Counted from the stretch's first letter, positions 12,672-29,734 are shown. The stretch: 64,000 bases of DNA from Pontederia crassipes (GCA_030549335.1 CM060194.1:21454171-21518170), one strand, 5' to 3'. Notes: generated by a model not told the origin, from the sequence alone. Made by a program: numbers and translations.

Positions 12672-12867
12672 CTAATCAAATTAAATTTATCCTTCAGATT
12701 TAATCTTTTCTTATTACGGGTCCTACAAATATTACGGATATACTAAAAGCTAATAATTGAATCCTAATACTAATCAAATTAAATTTATCCTTCAGATTTA
12801 ATCTTTTCTTATTTCGAGTCCTACAAATATTACGGATGCACTAAAAGCTAATAATTGAATCCTAATC
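12672..12867 (+). repeat. two tandem copies of a 98-bp unit
   Basis: The segment 12672-12769 is repeated at 12770-12867 with only a few differences (for example attacggg versus atttcgag and gatatac versus gatgcac). The copies join head to tail. The sequence is non-coding and lies inside the AT-rich outer Helitron-like block. Confidence 0.85.
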
Positions 12868-14639
12868 CTATTTAAATTAATTAACTGTTTTTCTTTTTTA
12901 AAAGACAAATTCAATTTCATATTAAAGTTTATTTGTATGATTTGAATATGATTAAAATAAATATTGTTTCCTTTTAAAGATATTGTACAAATATAATATG
13001 AATTTTTTTATATTATAATATCCGTATCCTAATATATAATATCTAAGATTTTTTATTCGAACAAAAGTAAACTAACTTTGTGTATGACTTAAATAAATAA
13101 TCTTTTGTTTTCCCATAATCTTCAGCGATTCATGTTTTTTTCTAAATTAATTCCTTTCTTGATTTCTTCTCTAATCCATGAACGCTAACTTTTTATGTTT
13201 TATTAGAAGAAAAAAATATATTACAAGATATATTATATTATTTCAAAATCTAATCCTAAGATATTATATTATAATATCCGTATCCTAATATCTAATATAG
13301 TATAAAATTATCTTATAATAAAAGTTCGTTATATAAGCCTGAAATAAAGAAAGATTAAATCTATAAAAGTAAATTAATTTGATTACAAGTTGGACAGTTT
13401 GTTTGATTAAAATATTATAAAATAGAAAAATATATGATTAAATTCAAAGATAAGTCTAATTGGATTACAAATAAGGTTCTACTGATTAAACAAAATAATA
13501 CTTATTATTATTCTCAATTGTTTTTCCAAAAATATAGCGATCTTATAATAAAAGATTATTATATAAGGAAATAATATCCATAATATTTGTATATAATATT
13601 TACTATTAAATATAAAAAAATATGCAATTGAAAATTAAAATATCTATATATATATAAGGTAAACAGTGGAATGCCAGGTGGCATCTCCACAAATTTTTGA
13701 AAAAATATTGAATAATAATAATACAGTTAAAAAAGAGAATTTAAACAAATATTAATAATCTAAATTATATCCTAATATTACGATATAATTAACTATTGAC
13801 ATATCTAACTATATCCTAATATTACGGTATCTAAACAAAACTATATCCTAATATTACTGTTAGTATAAATTAATTATAAATAAAATTATATCCTAATATG
13901 GCGCCTAATATTACGGTATGTCAAGAAATGTGCATCCTAATATTTAAATCCTAATTTATTTCACTACATCCTAAGATTAATATTATATATCCTAATATTG
14001 AGTATTTAACTATGCTAATATTAATTTATTCCATATAAATTGATGATTATCCTGATTTATTTAAAGTTTGAATCTTAATCATAATTCTAAAAAATCGCGT
14101 ATCCTGATATTGAGTATTGCATAAAATTCTACATCTATTCTAATATTAATATGTATCTTAAAAAGACTCCTACATAAAATTTAATAGCATTTATGATATT
14201 ACATGTCTCCGCATCTGACGAAGGAATTAAAAAGTTCAATCCTTTTAACTCAATTTTTCAAAGATTTCGTATTATTTTTAGAATTAAAAAAATAAATGAC
14301 TATGAATAATTTAAAACAAAGCATAACTAAAATTAATTTGATTAGAAGTAGAATTTTCGGATCTGTAAAAGTTTTTTTGCTGAGTAAATATAATAATATT
14401 AATATTTTTTAATCTATTTACAGAATATTATAATAAAGTTTGTTAAATTATACAATAACATTTCTGAAATTAGAAGAGAGGATTACCTTTAAAAGATAAA
14501 TAATATACACAATAATTATAAAGTTTCTTATATACACAATAATATATGTCCAAATTAAATGGAATTTTATATGAAAATTAATTCAAGAAGAAATAGGAGA
14601 CTTAGTAGGTTCAAATGAGAAAAATTAAATAATTCAGAA

Positions 14640-15530
14640 TATAATTTTTTAAAAAAAGTTAATTTATTCTTATTTTCATATTTAGAAAATAACGTTTGTA
14701 AGATCAAAATAAAAAAAGTAAGTAAATTTTAAAAGTAAATATAATCTGATTATATGAGTAAATCTGGTCATATTATTATTTTCAGGTTTATTTATAGAAA
14801 ATAAAAATATTTTATAATAACAAGTTTATTGAATTAGGTAGCCACATTTCTGAAAAAATATTAAATTTAAAAGGTATATATAATTTGATTAGGAGTATAT
14901 TCAGATTTGCAAAAATAAAAGATTATGTAACCTATAATAATGGAATTTCATATTAAAATTAATAAAATTATTGAGTAGAAGTAGGAGACTTAGTAGGTTG
15001 AAATGAGAAAATAAATAAATAATTCAGAATAAAATACAAAAATAAAGTTAATTTATTCTTATTTTCATATGTAGAAAATAACATTTGTAAGATCAAAATA
15101 AAAAAAAGAGTAAATTTTAAAAGTATATATAATCTGATTAGGATCAAGAAATTTTGTATGAGTAAATCTAATCATATTATTATTTTCAGATTTATTTATA
15201 TAAAATGAAAATATCATATAATTTGATTAGGAGTATACTTTTCTTATTTTTAAAAATAAAATTTTAATATTTTTTATATAACCCAATAATAATGGAGTTT
15301 CATATGAAAATTAATTAAATTAATTTGAATAGAAGTAGGAGACTGTAAAAATAAAGTTAATTTATTATTATTTTCATATTTAGAAAATAACATTTATAAG
15401 ATCACAATAGAAAAATGAGTAAATTTTAAAAGTAAATATAATATGATTACGAGCAAGAAATTTTGTATGAGTAAATCTAATCGTATTATTATTAGGTTTA
15501 TTTATAGAAAATGAAAATATCTTATAATAA
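14640..15530 (+). repeat. three diverged direct repeats of a roughly 300-400-bp unit
   Basis: The block that starts aaaagttaatttattcttat and contains tttagaaaataac, gtaagatcaaaataaaaaa, taaattttaaaagta and aatctgatta recurs at about 14655, 15045 and 15350. The spacing is uneven and there are many point differences. This looks like old tandem amplification inside the Helitron. Confidence 0.6.
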
Positions 15531-16258
15531 AGTTTGTTAAATTAGGTAACCACAATTCTAAACAAATTTATTAAATTAAAAAGGTAAATATAATTTGATT
15601 AGGAGTATATTTTTTAGATTTATAAAAATAAAATATTAATAATAATTTTTATATAACTCAGTAATATATGTTCAAAATAAATGAAATTTCATGTGAAAGT
15701 AAGAGTACTCTTAATAAGTAGGTTTGAATTGATAAAAAAAGAACGAATTGAATAAATATAAAACTACATTAAAAAATGAATTGAATAAATAATTAGTCGA
15801 GCTTCCATGTATGTAAATAACTCAACCTATAATTAAATTTGTTAAATACTAACAATTTTTATTAATCTTTTTAAGTGATGACGTAGAGAGATATATAATG
15901 ACCATGTGCATGTTAAACTATTAAGCATACTGTTTTAAATATATATAACATTGTTAGTCAATTATATATTTTATTTGATGAATTGGAGATCACATTCAAG
16001 AACACATGGAATTTAAATGGAAAATGAACTTGTAGGTGTTAAAATAATTAATCAATCTAAAATTAATTATGATAAATATTAAGATAAATTTTCTTAGTCT
16101 TCTAAATTATGACTTTGAATATGTGGGCGTATGTAATAATGGTATGCATGATATAATAGTATGCTACTAACATGTTAATTATGATTTAATATATGTATAT
16201 AAATGTAATAATTTTTTTTCTTTATGACAAAGTACTGAGATATAGGAGATCCAAATCA

Positions 16259-17402
16259 TAAATGCGACAAATGTTGATCATATTTTTTTATACGAGTAAC
16301 GTATTAAAATACATTAAAAACCTATTTAAAAAATATCTATTTAAATTATATCACCATTAGATACATATGATATGATTATCAATTTATAATATAACATTGC
16401 AAATGCCAAAAAAATGATCACTTTCGAGAATATATTAGAAGCGGCAATTTTATATTTTTATTTACTTCAATGGGCGAAATCAATAAATAAAATAAAAGGG
16501 CCAAGCACTTTCAATGTGCAATTGTGCATGCTCAAAATTATCATCATATTAAAAATTTGTTGCCTTGGGATGGATGCTTTCCAAAGTTTGCATAATTGTA
16601 TAGTTTTTTATACACGGAATAAAGTAGAAGATAGACTTCATACCATGAGGCCACTTTCCATATATAATGTCATCCTTAAATTTTTGCACATAATTATTTT
16701 AGTAAGTTTGCCTAATTCTCCTTTTTACAGCTTCGGAAGAAAAAAAATCACAAGAATATTATTGCTGACTTGAAACAAATGTTGGATGAAGTGATGAGCA
16801 TAATGTTTTAGCAAAGACCTTTAGAATGATAAGAGACAAAATTTAAAAGGATAAAAACTCTATAGTAAAACTCAAATTAATAGGGAAAAGAAATATTGAT
16901 AGAAGAACATACAATTTATCAACAACTTCAGAAGTATTTGCTTTGGTAGTGGGAGATTTTAAATTTTCTAGAGGTGATCGAGATATTATTGTTCAAACTA
17001 GATTTATGCAATTACAAAGGATAAATGCGCTAACACGCTACTTATTTAAGTGTACAATATTAGTTGCTTGATCCTTATGTAGAAGATAGTTGTAGGGGAG
17101 ATATTTCATTAAATAAAATAATACTTCAACTAAATGAAGATAATGTAAGAATATTTTTCTTAAAAATTTAAAGAAAGGAAGGATGAAATATCACTAATTG
17201 TATTATCAAGGGGATTATTTCAACATCTTTTTATTGAAGCTTCTCAACTGAAATATATAAAGCTGAATGCCAAAAAGTAATTAAGGACACCATTAAAATT
17301 TGATCAATGAATGACAGTCATATGATACAAGAGTATCATTCAAAATTTAGTGTAGACAATTTTCAGTGATATATTTTTCAATGAACATTAATAAAAGCCA
17401 AG
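16259..17402. other. Helitron interior without recognisable content
   Basis: One frame of 119 codons exists (16414-16773), but its residue composition is that of AT-rich random sequence and it matches no family I know. I see no further structure before the TRIM element. Confidence 0.4.
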
Positions 17403-17407
17403 ATCAA

Positions 17408-17837
17408 TGTAATGACCTGAGGTCTAAGGACCAAGATGGTCTCAAATAGTCCCACATGGACAAAACATGAAGGTGATCATGAGCTTATATGTAGCTACCC
17501 TCTTTACTATAAAGACGCGTTTTAAATTCGTACGGGCCAATGACCCAAAGCGAACAATATCTTGATCGAGTTGGAGGGTGTTACATATGGTATCAAAGCC
17601 ACTCCGCGTGAACCTCCGTGCATGATGGGGTGCGATCACTCAACGAGGGCGTTGAGTCCCCTAAGGGGGGAAGGGTGCATGAGGCATGCCTTGTATTAGT
17701 CCCACATGCATAAGTCACAGGAGAGATACTGGGTATATATGAGAATATGTTCTTGTCTAGGTGTGATGCGTTTTGGTAAAATCGTGTGAACCGAGGCTCA
17801 AAACTGAGAATATCACACGCTGGTCAGGTATGTTACA
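17408..17837 (+). mobile_element. TRIM element (miniature LTR retrotransposon), 430 bp
   Basis: The element is flanked by the 5-bp duplication ATCAA (17403-17407 and 17838-17842). The 5' LTR-like part, 17408-17585, starts TGTAATGACC and ends GTGTTACA. Two bases later comes TGGTATCAAAGCC (17588-17600), a near-perfect primer-binding site for initiator tRNA-Met. A purine-rich tract (aaggggggaaggg) ends at 17673, directly before the 3' LTR-like part, which starts TGCATGAGG and ends TATGTTACA. The two LTRs share blocks such as TAGTCCCACATG but are strongly diverged, so the copy is old. There is no coding capacity, which is normal for TRIMs. Confidence 0.75.
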
Positions 17838-17972
17838 ATCAATCATTGTTTTACATGAGATTATTTCTTAAGAAACTTAATATTTTCACACGAATAATTT
17901 TATAGCTCTTTCACGTGTGGCAAATAGATAATGCCTCAAAATTTTTAGTTTATGATGAAGATGATCAGGTAA

Positions 17973-18250
17973 CAGGGGTGAGCAAAATCGAATTTATGTC
18001 GTTCGGTCTCGATTTGATTTGCTCTGGTGTTCCAGTTAAATCGAAACAAAAATAAAAAAAATTTCGATTATTTTAGTTTGACCATAAAAAATATATACAT
18101 ATATAATAATAATTTAATTAAAATAAACATAATTACAATATTTTAAAATATTTTAATATTAATATAATCTATTTAATCGGATCGGGATGCGCCGATCTCG
18201 ATCCGAGAAATCTGAGTCAGTGCGATCGTCCCGTCCCGTGCTCACCCCTA
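17973..18250. mobile_element. hAT-type MITE, 278 bp
   Basis: The terminal inverted repeats are CAGGGGTGAGCA at the left and TAGGGGTGAGCA reading in from the right. The flanks are an 8-bp duplication with two mismatches, TCAGGTAA (17965-17972) and TCCGATAA (18251-18258). The interior is non-coding. The terminus is a very common one among plant hAT MITEs. Confidence 0.8.
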
Positions 18251-19889
18251 TCCGATAACAAATGGAATAAAGGATGTGGTTTATAAAAAAAGTATTTCTA
18301 AATATGATGCAAAGGTATAACAATGTTCAATTTCTTTAATATACATTCATACTAAATAATAATGTCACAAATTTAAATTATTACCTTTTTAATTATATTT
18401 AAAATTTTTGTAAGAACCGTGCATCGCACGGGTTCTTGATGCACGGTTCTTAGACTAGTAAAGTTAAATTACTAGGAATAGGATTTTTTTGTATGATTAA
18501 ATTAAGAAAAGAAATGTAGAAATCAGATGAAAATTAAAATCTTTAAAATAACTGAAAATTGTTTAGTACGATTACATCCAATTATGATATATGTATGTAT
18601 AACGGAAAATTAAATGAAAGTAAATAAAAAAAAGTTATTTTTTTCTTTTTTGAGTAGGAGTAGGATTTTTGGTATAATTAAATCAAAGAAAACAAATTAA
18701 GGCATAACTAAAAATGAAGTTGGATTACATTTAGAGGCAGAAAAAATGATACATCCGTCTAAAACTTTATCCTAATAATCCTTCTAACACTCAATAAAAT
18801 ACCTTTACAAATTAAAAAATTACCACACATTTCATTGTATTTGTGAACCAAATTAAAAGGCTTATCCTCCTAATTTAGGAGGATGTAGTATTACCCTTCA
18901 AAAGAAGTAATTGAGTCAGTAAAGTAAGAATTTTGACAAATTTTTTTTCATTTTTTCAGATATATTTAAAATTTAAAATATTTACACAAAGGATTTATTA
19001 TATAACATTTTATATCCTAAAGATAATTCACAGTATAACAATAAAATTCTAATCCCAAACATAATCCCAATACAAATCTATCAATATATAATATCTGATT
19101 CAAATATTAATATAATTTATTATTACTTTTGAATTTATTTGCAAAAATAAAAAAGTGCTATAATAAAGTTTAAGTAGTAACTTTCGTAATTATGTTAATA
19201 GTTCCCTTTGAAAAAATAAGTACCTTTGGAAAGAGATAATTTAGGTAAGACACCTAGACGCAGTTCTATAATAAAATTTGAAAATTTAATTTAATAATTC
19301 CAATCTCATATTTTTATATAAGGTGAAAATATTGATAAGCAATAAAAGAAAATAAATTTAAATTAAAAACAGAAACTAATTTATTTGGAAATGGGATTCT
19401 TTGTTTAATTAAAATATTTATATTCACGAGAAAATAAAAATATATTTTGATTAGAAGTATGATTCTTTTAATTAAAAATGAATATATTATTTCACTAAAT
19501 TCATTACATAATAAAATTTATTCATCAGAAAAACTATAAGAAAACATCGTTAAATAAGATAATAATATTTACAATATTAGAAATAAAAGAATATTAGATC
19601 TAAAATTTACAACATTTTTATTAGAAGTATGATTCTTTGTTTGATTAAAATATTTATAAGCCTCAAAATAAAATTCTAATTTGATTAGATGTAGGACTTT
19701 TTTAAAATTAAATGACGGAATATGTTATTTTTCCAAAAGTTCTTATTTTTTATATTATTTAATACAACAAAAATTGTTTAATACTTATTTTAAGAGATAA
19801 AATAAGCTTTATAAAAATTGGAATATTATTTCCATGCATAAAATGTTTGATTTTGACATTTTTAAAATAAGGATTTAAATTTGAGTCAA

Positions 19890-21180
19890 ATTGATAGTAA
19901 TATTTAATTTTTATCAAATTGAGAATGATTAAAATAAATAATATTTTATTTCTAAAAGATAATGTGTAGGTAAATAATATTTCTTTTTTAAAAGATAATC
20001 TGTTAAGTTCGTATTAAAAAATAATTTAAAATGAAGATCTCAATTTGTGTCAAATTAATATTTTCTTTTTTATCACTTTGTGTATAATTTAATTAAATAA
20101 TATTCATAAAGTAAATAATTTAATTTGAGTCAAATTAATATTAATATTTTCTCTTTATTAATTTGAGTACAATTAAAATAAATCATAGTTTTCTTTTTAA
20201 AAATAATGTACAGGTAAATAATAATTAATTTTTAAAAAGATAATTTGTCATTTCGAAATTAAAAACAATTAAAATAAGGATATAAATTTGACTCAAATTA
20301 ATATTTATATTTCATTTTTTATCAATTTGAGTATGACTGAAATAAATAATATTTTATTTCTAAAAGATAATCTGTAGGTAAATAATATTTATTTTGTAAA
20401 AGATAATTTGTTAATTTCTTATTAATAAATAATTTAAAATGAAGATCTCAATTTGTGTCAAATTAAAATTAAAATTTATTTTTTATCAAATTGTGTATAA
20501 TTTAAATAAATAATATTACCTTTCAAAAAAATAGTTATAAGTGAATAGTAATTCATTTTTAAAAGAAAATTTGCTATTTTATGAATTAAACAAATAATTT
20601 AAAATAAATAATTCTATTAGAGTTAAATTAAGATTAATTCTTTCTTTTTATCAATTTGAGTATTATTAAAATAAATAATATTTTCTTTCTAAAAGATAAT
20701 GTGTAGGTAAATAATATTTATTTTGTAAAAGATAGTCTGTTAATTTCGTATTAAAAAATAATTTAAAATGAAGATCTCAATTTGTGTCAAATTAAAATTA
20801 AAATTTCATTTTTTTATTGTGTATAATTTAAATTGAATAATATTACCTTTCAAAAAAATAGTTATAAGTGAATAGTAAATCATTTTTAAAAGATAATTTG
20901 CTTTTTTATGAATTAAACAAATAATTTAAAAAAATAATTCAATTACAGTTAAATTAAGATTAGCTCTTTCTTTTTTATCAATTTGAGTATTATTAAAATA
21001 AATAATATTTTCTTTCCAAAAGATAATGTTCATGTAAATAACAATTCTTTTTAAAAGATAATTTGTTATTTTCATAATTTAAAATTTATTGTAAATAAAA
21101 TGTCAGATTAATATTAAACTTTCTTTCTTATGAATTTGAGTATTATTGAAATAAATAATCTTAGAGAGGTAATACACAAA
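19890..21180 (+). repeat. diverged tandem array of a roughly 330-410-bp AT-rich unit
   Basis: The segment with attaaaataaataatatttt, ctaaaagataatgtgtaggt and atgaagatctcaatttgtgtcaaatta recurs at about 19925, 20330, 20665 and 20990 (shifted and partly eroded). The marker aagatctcaatttgtgtc itself appears at about 20033, 20443 and 20773. The unequal spacing indicates indels after amplification. It is non-coding. Confidence 0.65.
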
Positions 21181-22090
21181 ATATAATAAAATAAATGATA
21201 TGTACTAAAAATAATGTGTTATTTTTTTTGTATTAAATAAACATTATTTCCTTTTATAAAGGCAACGTAGAAGCATAATAAAAAATAATATTTCATTTTA
21301 CATTATGTTATAATAATTTGTTACGTAAGCTAACACAAATAATTTATTAGCATAATTTGATCAGAAGGTGTTTTTTTAGTATGATTAAAACAAATAATAT
21401 TGAGATAATTTATTATTTTCAGATTTAAAGATTTTAAATAAATAATTCATTTTCAGTCAAATTAGGATTAATATTTCCATGTTATCCCTTTGAGTGTGAT
21501 TAAAATGAATAATCATCCCTTTGTAAATGGTGATGCAAAAAATATAATAAAATAAATAATATATCATTTCTAAATGTAATGTATTATTTTTGTGTGTAAA
21601 TAAATACTATTTCCATTATAAAAGGCAGTGTACAAGTCAATAAAATTAATAATATTTCATTTTTAAAAGATAAATGTACTATTTTCGAAATAGAAAAACA
21701 TAAAACAATGAATTCAATTGAATCCAAATAATTTAAAATAAAGAATTAAATTTTAGCTCAATTAAGATTAATCTATTCTTATATTTTCTTTTTTAAAAAC
21801 ATTGGACAAGTATAATCTATGCTCGGACGAAGCTCCTGTCGGGCAGGGCTGGCTTGGTAGAATTTCATTAAGGTTGCGTGCCGGACGAAGTAAAATTTTA
21901 TCTTTACCTATTTGTCACATTAGGTGATAATAAATTAATTTTGATAATTATTAAAAATTATAATATTACAATTATGTATTGCATTTTTTATAATATCGAT
22001 CATCTTTTGAAAATAATGATATATTATAATATTATAATTATATAATATATAATATTTGTCGTCCGTGCATCGCATGGGATTTAGGACTAG

Positions 22091-22376
22091 TACTATTTGA
22101 TTGGAAGAAAATATATTTTAAAAATATAGTATTTTATAGTAAAAATATTTTATTATAAAGAGTTAATATTTAATATTATAATAATAGTAAGCACATTAAT
22201 ATAATAATATATGATTAAAATTTTTTTAAAAATATAATTGAAAAAGTTGAAAAAGATGAGAATGTATATATTTTTTTGTTCTAGAAGAATATGTATATTG
22301 TCCAATTGGAAGTTAAAAATGATGATTTTAGGTTTTTTAAATGGTTTCACAATTTTTAAAGTTTGACCCCGAATGT
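22091..22376. other. AT-rich spacer between Helitron end and plastid DNA
   Basis: This is a short AT-rich sequence without features. The 65-codon minus-strand frame here is low-complexity. Confidence 0.4.
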
Positions 22377-23015
22377 TCTAATTCTATCTATTATTTAGTT
22401 ATATTTTAGAAACAACTACTCTGGATTCTTTCATTTCCATGTAAAGATCATTTTCTTCACAAGTACGTTCACCTACTCCACCAAATACAGATACATCCGC
22501 ATGGCTTTGGCAATGTTGTTGATCAATTCTACGATGAGTACTGTTTTACCCACTTCGGCTCCCTCAAATAGTCCTATGTTTTATCCACGGTGATAAGGAG
22601 CTAAAAGATCCATCACTTTAATTTCTGTTTCAAAGATTGATAATTTCGTCTTTGATTGTATGAAAGCAGACGCGGATATATGAATAGGAGATATTGTGCG
22701 AGTATGTATAGGACCTAAATCATCAATAGGCTCCTCGAGAACGTTGAAAATTCGTCCAAGAGTAGCTCCGCCGATAGGAACACTTAGAGGAGCTCCCGTA
22801 TCAATCACTTCCATCCCTCTCGTCAGTCCGTCGGTAGCACTCATAGCTACAGCTCTAACTCGATTATTTCCTAATAATTGTTGTATCTCACAAGTCACAT
22901 TAATTTGCTATCAGACAGTATCTCGACCCTTAACTACCAACGCGTTATAAAAATTAGGCATCTTGCCCGGAGGAAAAACGACATTTAGTACTGGCCAATA
23001 ATTTGAGCGACACGC
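22377..23015 (-). pseudogene. atpB: plastid-derived atpB fragment (NUPT)
   Basis: On the minus strand the sequence reads as the N-terminal and central part of chloroplast ATP synthase beta subunit. Around 23010-22960 it gives RVAQIIG and PGKMP in different frames. At 22898-22581 it gives [20 protein letters not shown] and [12 protein letters not shown]. At 22570-22500 it gives [20 protein letters not shown], the Walker-A neighbourhood, although the P-loop GG..G.GK start is damaged. Stops after GRDTV and several frameshifts make it non-functional. The C-terminal half of the gene is missing. The divergent orientation relative to the rbcL remnant matches the normal plastid order. Confidence 0.92.
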
Positions 23016-23390
23016 CCTATGTTAATATGCTTGTGACCAACGTGGTCATCAATGGCCGACTAAAATGCTCCTCCATGGATCGATTCTTACGGCATGCACT
23101 GGTCGTGGGAGGACGCGGACGAAACGACATTTTTGGTGCTGGTGGAAGGGCGGACGATGGTGATGCTCAAGCGCCTATATAACTCTCCTGCGTGAGATGG
23201 AATGATCACCGTTCGGGAGCCCACATCCACAAGAACATTTCTTTCACTGGTATCAGAGCCAAGTTTTGTGAAATCCGGTGAACTTCATTTCGAGATCTGA
23301 AATTGATGGTGCCGGAGGCCTCTCACGCCTGCTACGAACCTCTTGACCTTCAACCTGCAGAAAACCTTCATATTGATGTATATGGAGTAG
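23016..23390 (+). mobile_element. LTR-retrotransposon scrap (LTR end plus primer-binding site) inside the NUPT
   Basis: This segment is clearly more GC-rich than the plastid DNA on both sides and matches no atpB sequence. It contains a TATA-like ctatataactctcc (about 23175) and then TGGTATCAGAGCC (23251-23263), an exact initiator tRNA-Met primer-binding site, just after a plausible LTR end (ttctttca). It therefore looks like the end of a 5' LTR and the first bases of an internal region. No coding part is left. Its insertion or capture removed the 5' end of atpB. Confidence 0.6.
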
Positions 23391-24221
23391 AAGGGATAGG
23401 ATTGATTTTCATAATTATAATAAAGTGAAATATGTCAATTTTTTTTTGGAATAGTGCCAAATCTAAAATAAAAAAAATGTCCAATAATAGGTTGATCGGT
23501 TAATTCAATAAAAAAAATAAATAAGAGTTAGCACTCGATTTTGTTAGTACCACCCAAACAAATACGGTTCAATTGTTTACTCATGGAACGAGTCAATTTT
23601 CAAGTTCAACTAATTTTTTTTCAAAATAAAAAATTATAATAATATATTCTTTCAGTTTTCTATCATTATAGAATATAGTATCCATATTATATTATCTATG
23701 GAATTCGAAACCGAACTTGATTTCTCGTTCATTATTTTGATCTCATTGTCTGTTGTTCTTTCCCTTTTGGAATAAATAGTTTTTAATTTATATGTCCACC
23801 TAGTTTTTCTTTATACTATTTCATGAAAAAATTATGTCTATTTTTATATATAGGATTTACATATACAACATATATCACTGTCAAGGGGGAATTCTTTTTA
23901 GTATTTAGATATTTAGACTTTAAATAAAAAAGTCAGAATTCAACAATTAGAAACTTTCGAAACAAAGATTGGGTTGGGCCATATATATCAAACAGTATAC
24001 AATAATGATGTATTTGATTGATGAATCAAATACATGGTCTAATAACGAACCATTTCATTTTAACATAACATTTCAATTAGTTGATAATATTAGTTTAGTT
24101 GAATTTTTTATTAGTTTAGTTGATTTTTTTTGAAAGATTTTTTTTCATTCACGCCTAATCCATATCGAGTAGACCTTGTCATTGTGAGAATTCTTAATTC
24201 ATGAATTGTAGGGAGGGACTT
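23391..24221 (+). other. plastid atpB-rbcL intergenic spacer (NUPT)
   Basis: The stretch has the character of the plastid atpB-rbcL spacer: AT-rich, with poly-A/T runs, and leading directly into the rbcL start region including a Shine-Dalgarno-like ggGAGGGA at about 24211. It is collinear with the flanking atpB and rbcL remnants. The match is by recognition and gene order. Confidence 0.7.
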
Positions 24222-25333
<1,112 letters not shown>

Positions 25334-25334
25334 T

Positions 25335-25690
25335 AATTGAATCCTTTCCTTCATGAGGAGCTGGATGAGAAGAAACTCTCATGTCCAATTTTGGAGTAGA
25401 GATGGAATTAAGAAATAACCATCAACTATAAACCAAAAGAACCAGATTTCATAAACAACATAGAGAAAGAATGAAGGGAATATCTTATCGAGGCAATCGT
25501 ATTAGTTTCGATAAATACACTCTTCAGGCACTTGAACCTGCTTGGATTACAGCTAGACAAATCAAAGCGGGGCGAAGAGTAATGACACAATATGCACGTC
25601 GTGGTGGAAAAATATGGGTACATATATTTCTCGACAAACATGTTATAGTAAGACCACGTATGGATTCGGAAAAAGGATCCTCGAGTTGAA
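25335..25690 (+). pseudogene. rpl16: plastid-derived rpl16 fragment: group II intron 3' end plus exon 2
   Basis: At 25355-25392 the sequence reads gaggagctggatgagaagaa then actctcatgtcc, the domain V hairpin of a plastid group II intron. After it, exon 2 of rpl16 starts near 25433 and gives [21 protein letters not shown], then [20 protein letters not shown] and [13 protein letters not shown]. The frame stops at 25689 inside the protein, so the C-terminal part is lost. In plastid genomes rpl16 is far from rbcL, so the direct join at about 25322-25335 is a rearrangement. Confidence 0.9.
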
Positions 25691-25928
25691 AGTCCATTCC
25701 ATCATCGAGCCCAACTAATCCGGTAAAAAATCAAAATAGGGTTGATCAATTATACATTAAGTACATTTGATCAATTATATAGGAAACCAAAATGTTACAC
25801 ATAATTTTGGTTAAAAATTGATATAGAATGGGGTTGAAAGTTTGAATAATTTGATAATGGACGGTTTTTAAGCAGAAACTTTATTTATGTACATCTAAAT
25901 TAGAGCAACTTTTGTACCCAAAATAAAA
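25691..25928. other. short non-coding gap
   Basis: AT-rich sequence lies between the plastid-derived DNA and the kinase pseudogene. It may hold the 3' end region of the latter. Nothing else is visible. Confidence 0.4.
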
Positions 25929-29525
<3,597 letters not shown>

Positions 29526-29734
29526 GTTTAGTATCAGAGCCTAAGTTCTTGGCTCCTTTATTGATCATAGTAGAGTAGATGTTCATGCATGGTATTCATT
29601 GTTTATATTGTACACAGCTCACAGTAAAGTCATGTGCAAGCTTCTCAAGCATTTGCGGCACCACCCCTCAAGTAAGTAATAAGTACATTCCTATGTGAAT
29701 CATACTTATGTTAATAAATTAATTTGTGTTATAG

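Larger units (their letters stand above)
13643..18458 (+). mobile_element. inner non-autonomous Helitron, 4.8 kb
   Basis: The 5' terminus TCTATATATATATAAGG follows a host A, and about 25 bp inside is the near-palindrome ATGCCAGGTGGCAT. The 3' terminus has a strong hairpin (AAGAACCGTGC-ATC-GCACGGGTTCTT, about 18413-18438) and ends ...GACTAG before a host T. The A|TC...CTAG|T arrangement is what Helitron rolling-circle insertion produces. The interior is more than 75% AT by eye and has no RepHel gene. It contains a TRIM element and a hAT MITE, both younger insertions. Confidence 0.7.
12119..22090 (+). mobile_element. outer Helitron-like element, about 10 kb, AT-rich
   Basis: The 5' end is TC followed by a run of (AT)n and AAGTAGAGGTAAAAGCATGC, with the palindrome gacacgtgtca about 70 bp inside (12190-12200). 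This resembles many plant Helitron 5' ends. The 3' end has the hairpin CCGTGC-ATC-GCATGG at about 22069-22083, followed by ttta-GGACTAG with a host T, the CTRR-T terminus. No RepHel helicase is visible, so it is non-autonomous. The base before the 5' TC is T and not the expected A, so the left boundary is less certain than the right. The element contains a second, better-bounded Helitron (13643-18458). Confidence 0.5.

Noticed and set aside
16414-16773. 119-codon frame in the Helitron interior
   Set aside because: It has AT-rich random composition, no recognised domain, and no promoter or splice context.
12119-21890. Possible CRISPR-like or satellite array
   Set aside because: The repeats are long, diverged and irregularly spaced in eukaryotic transposon DNA, without a direct-repeat/spacer structure.
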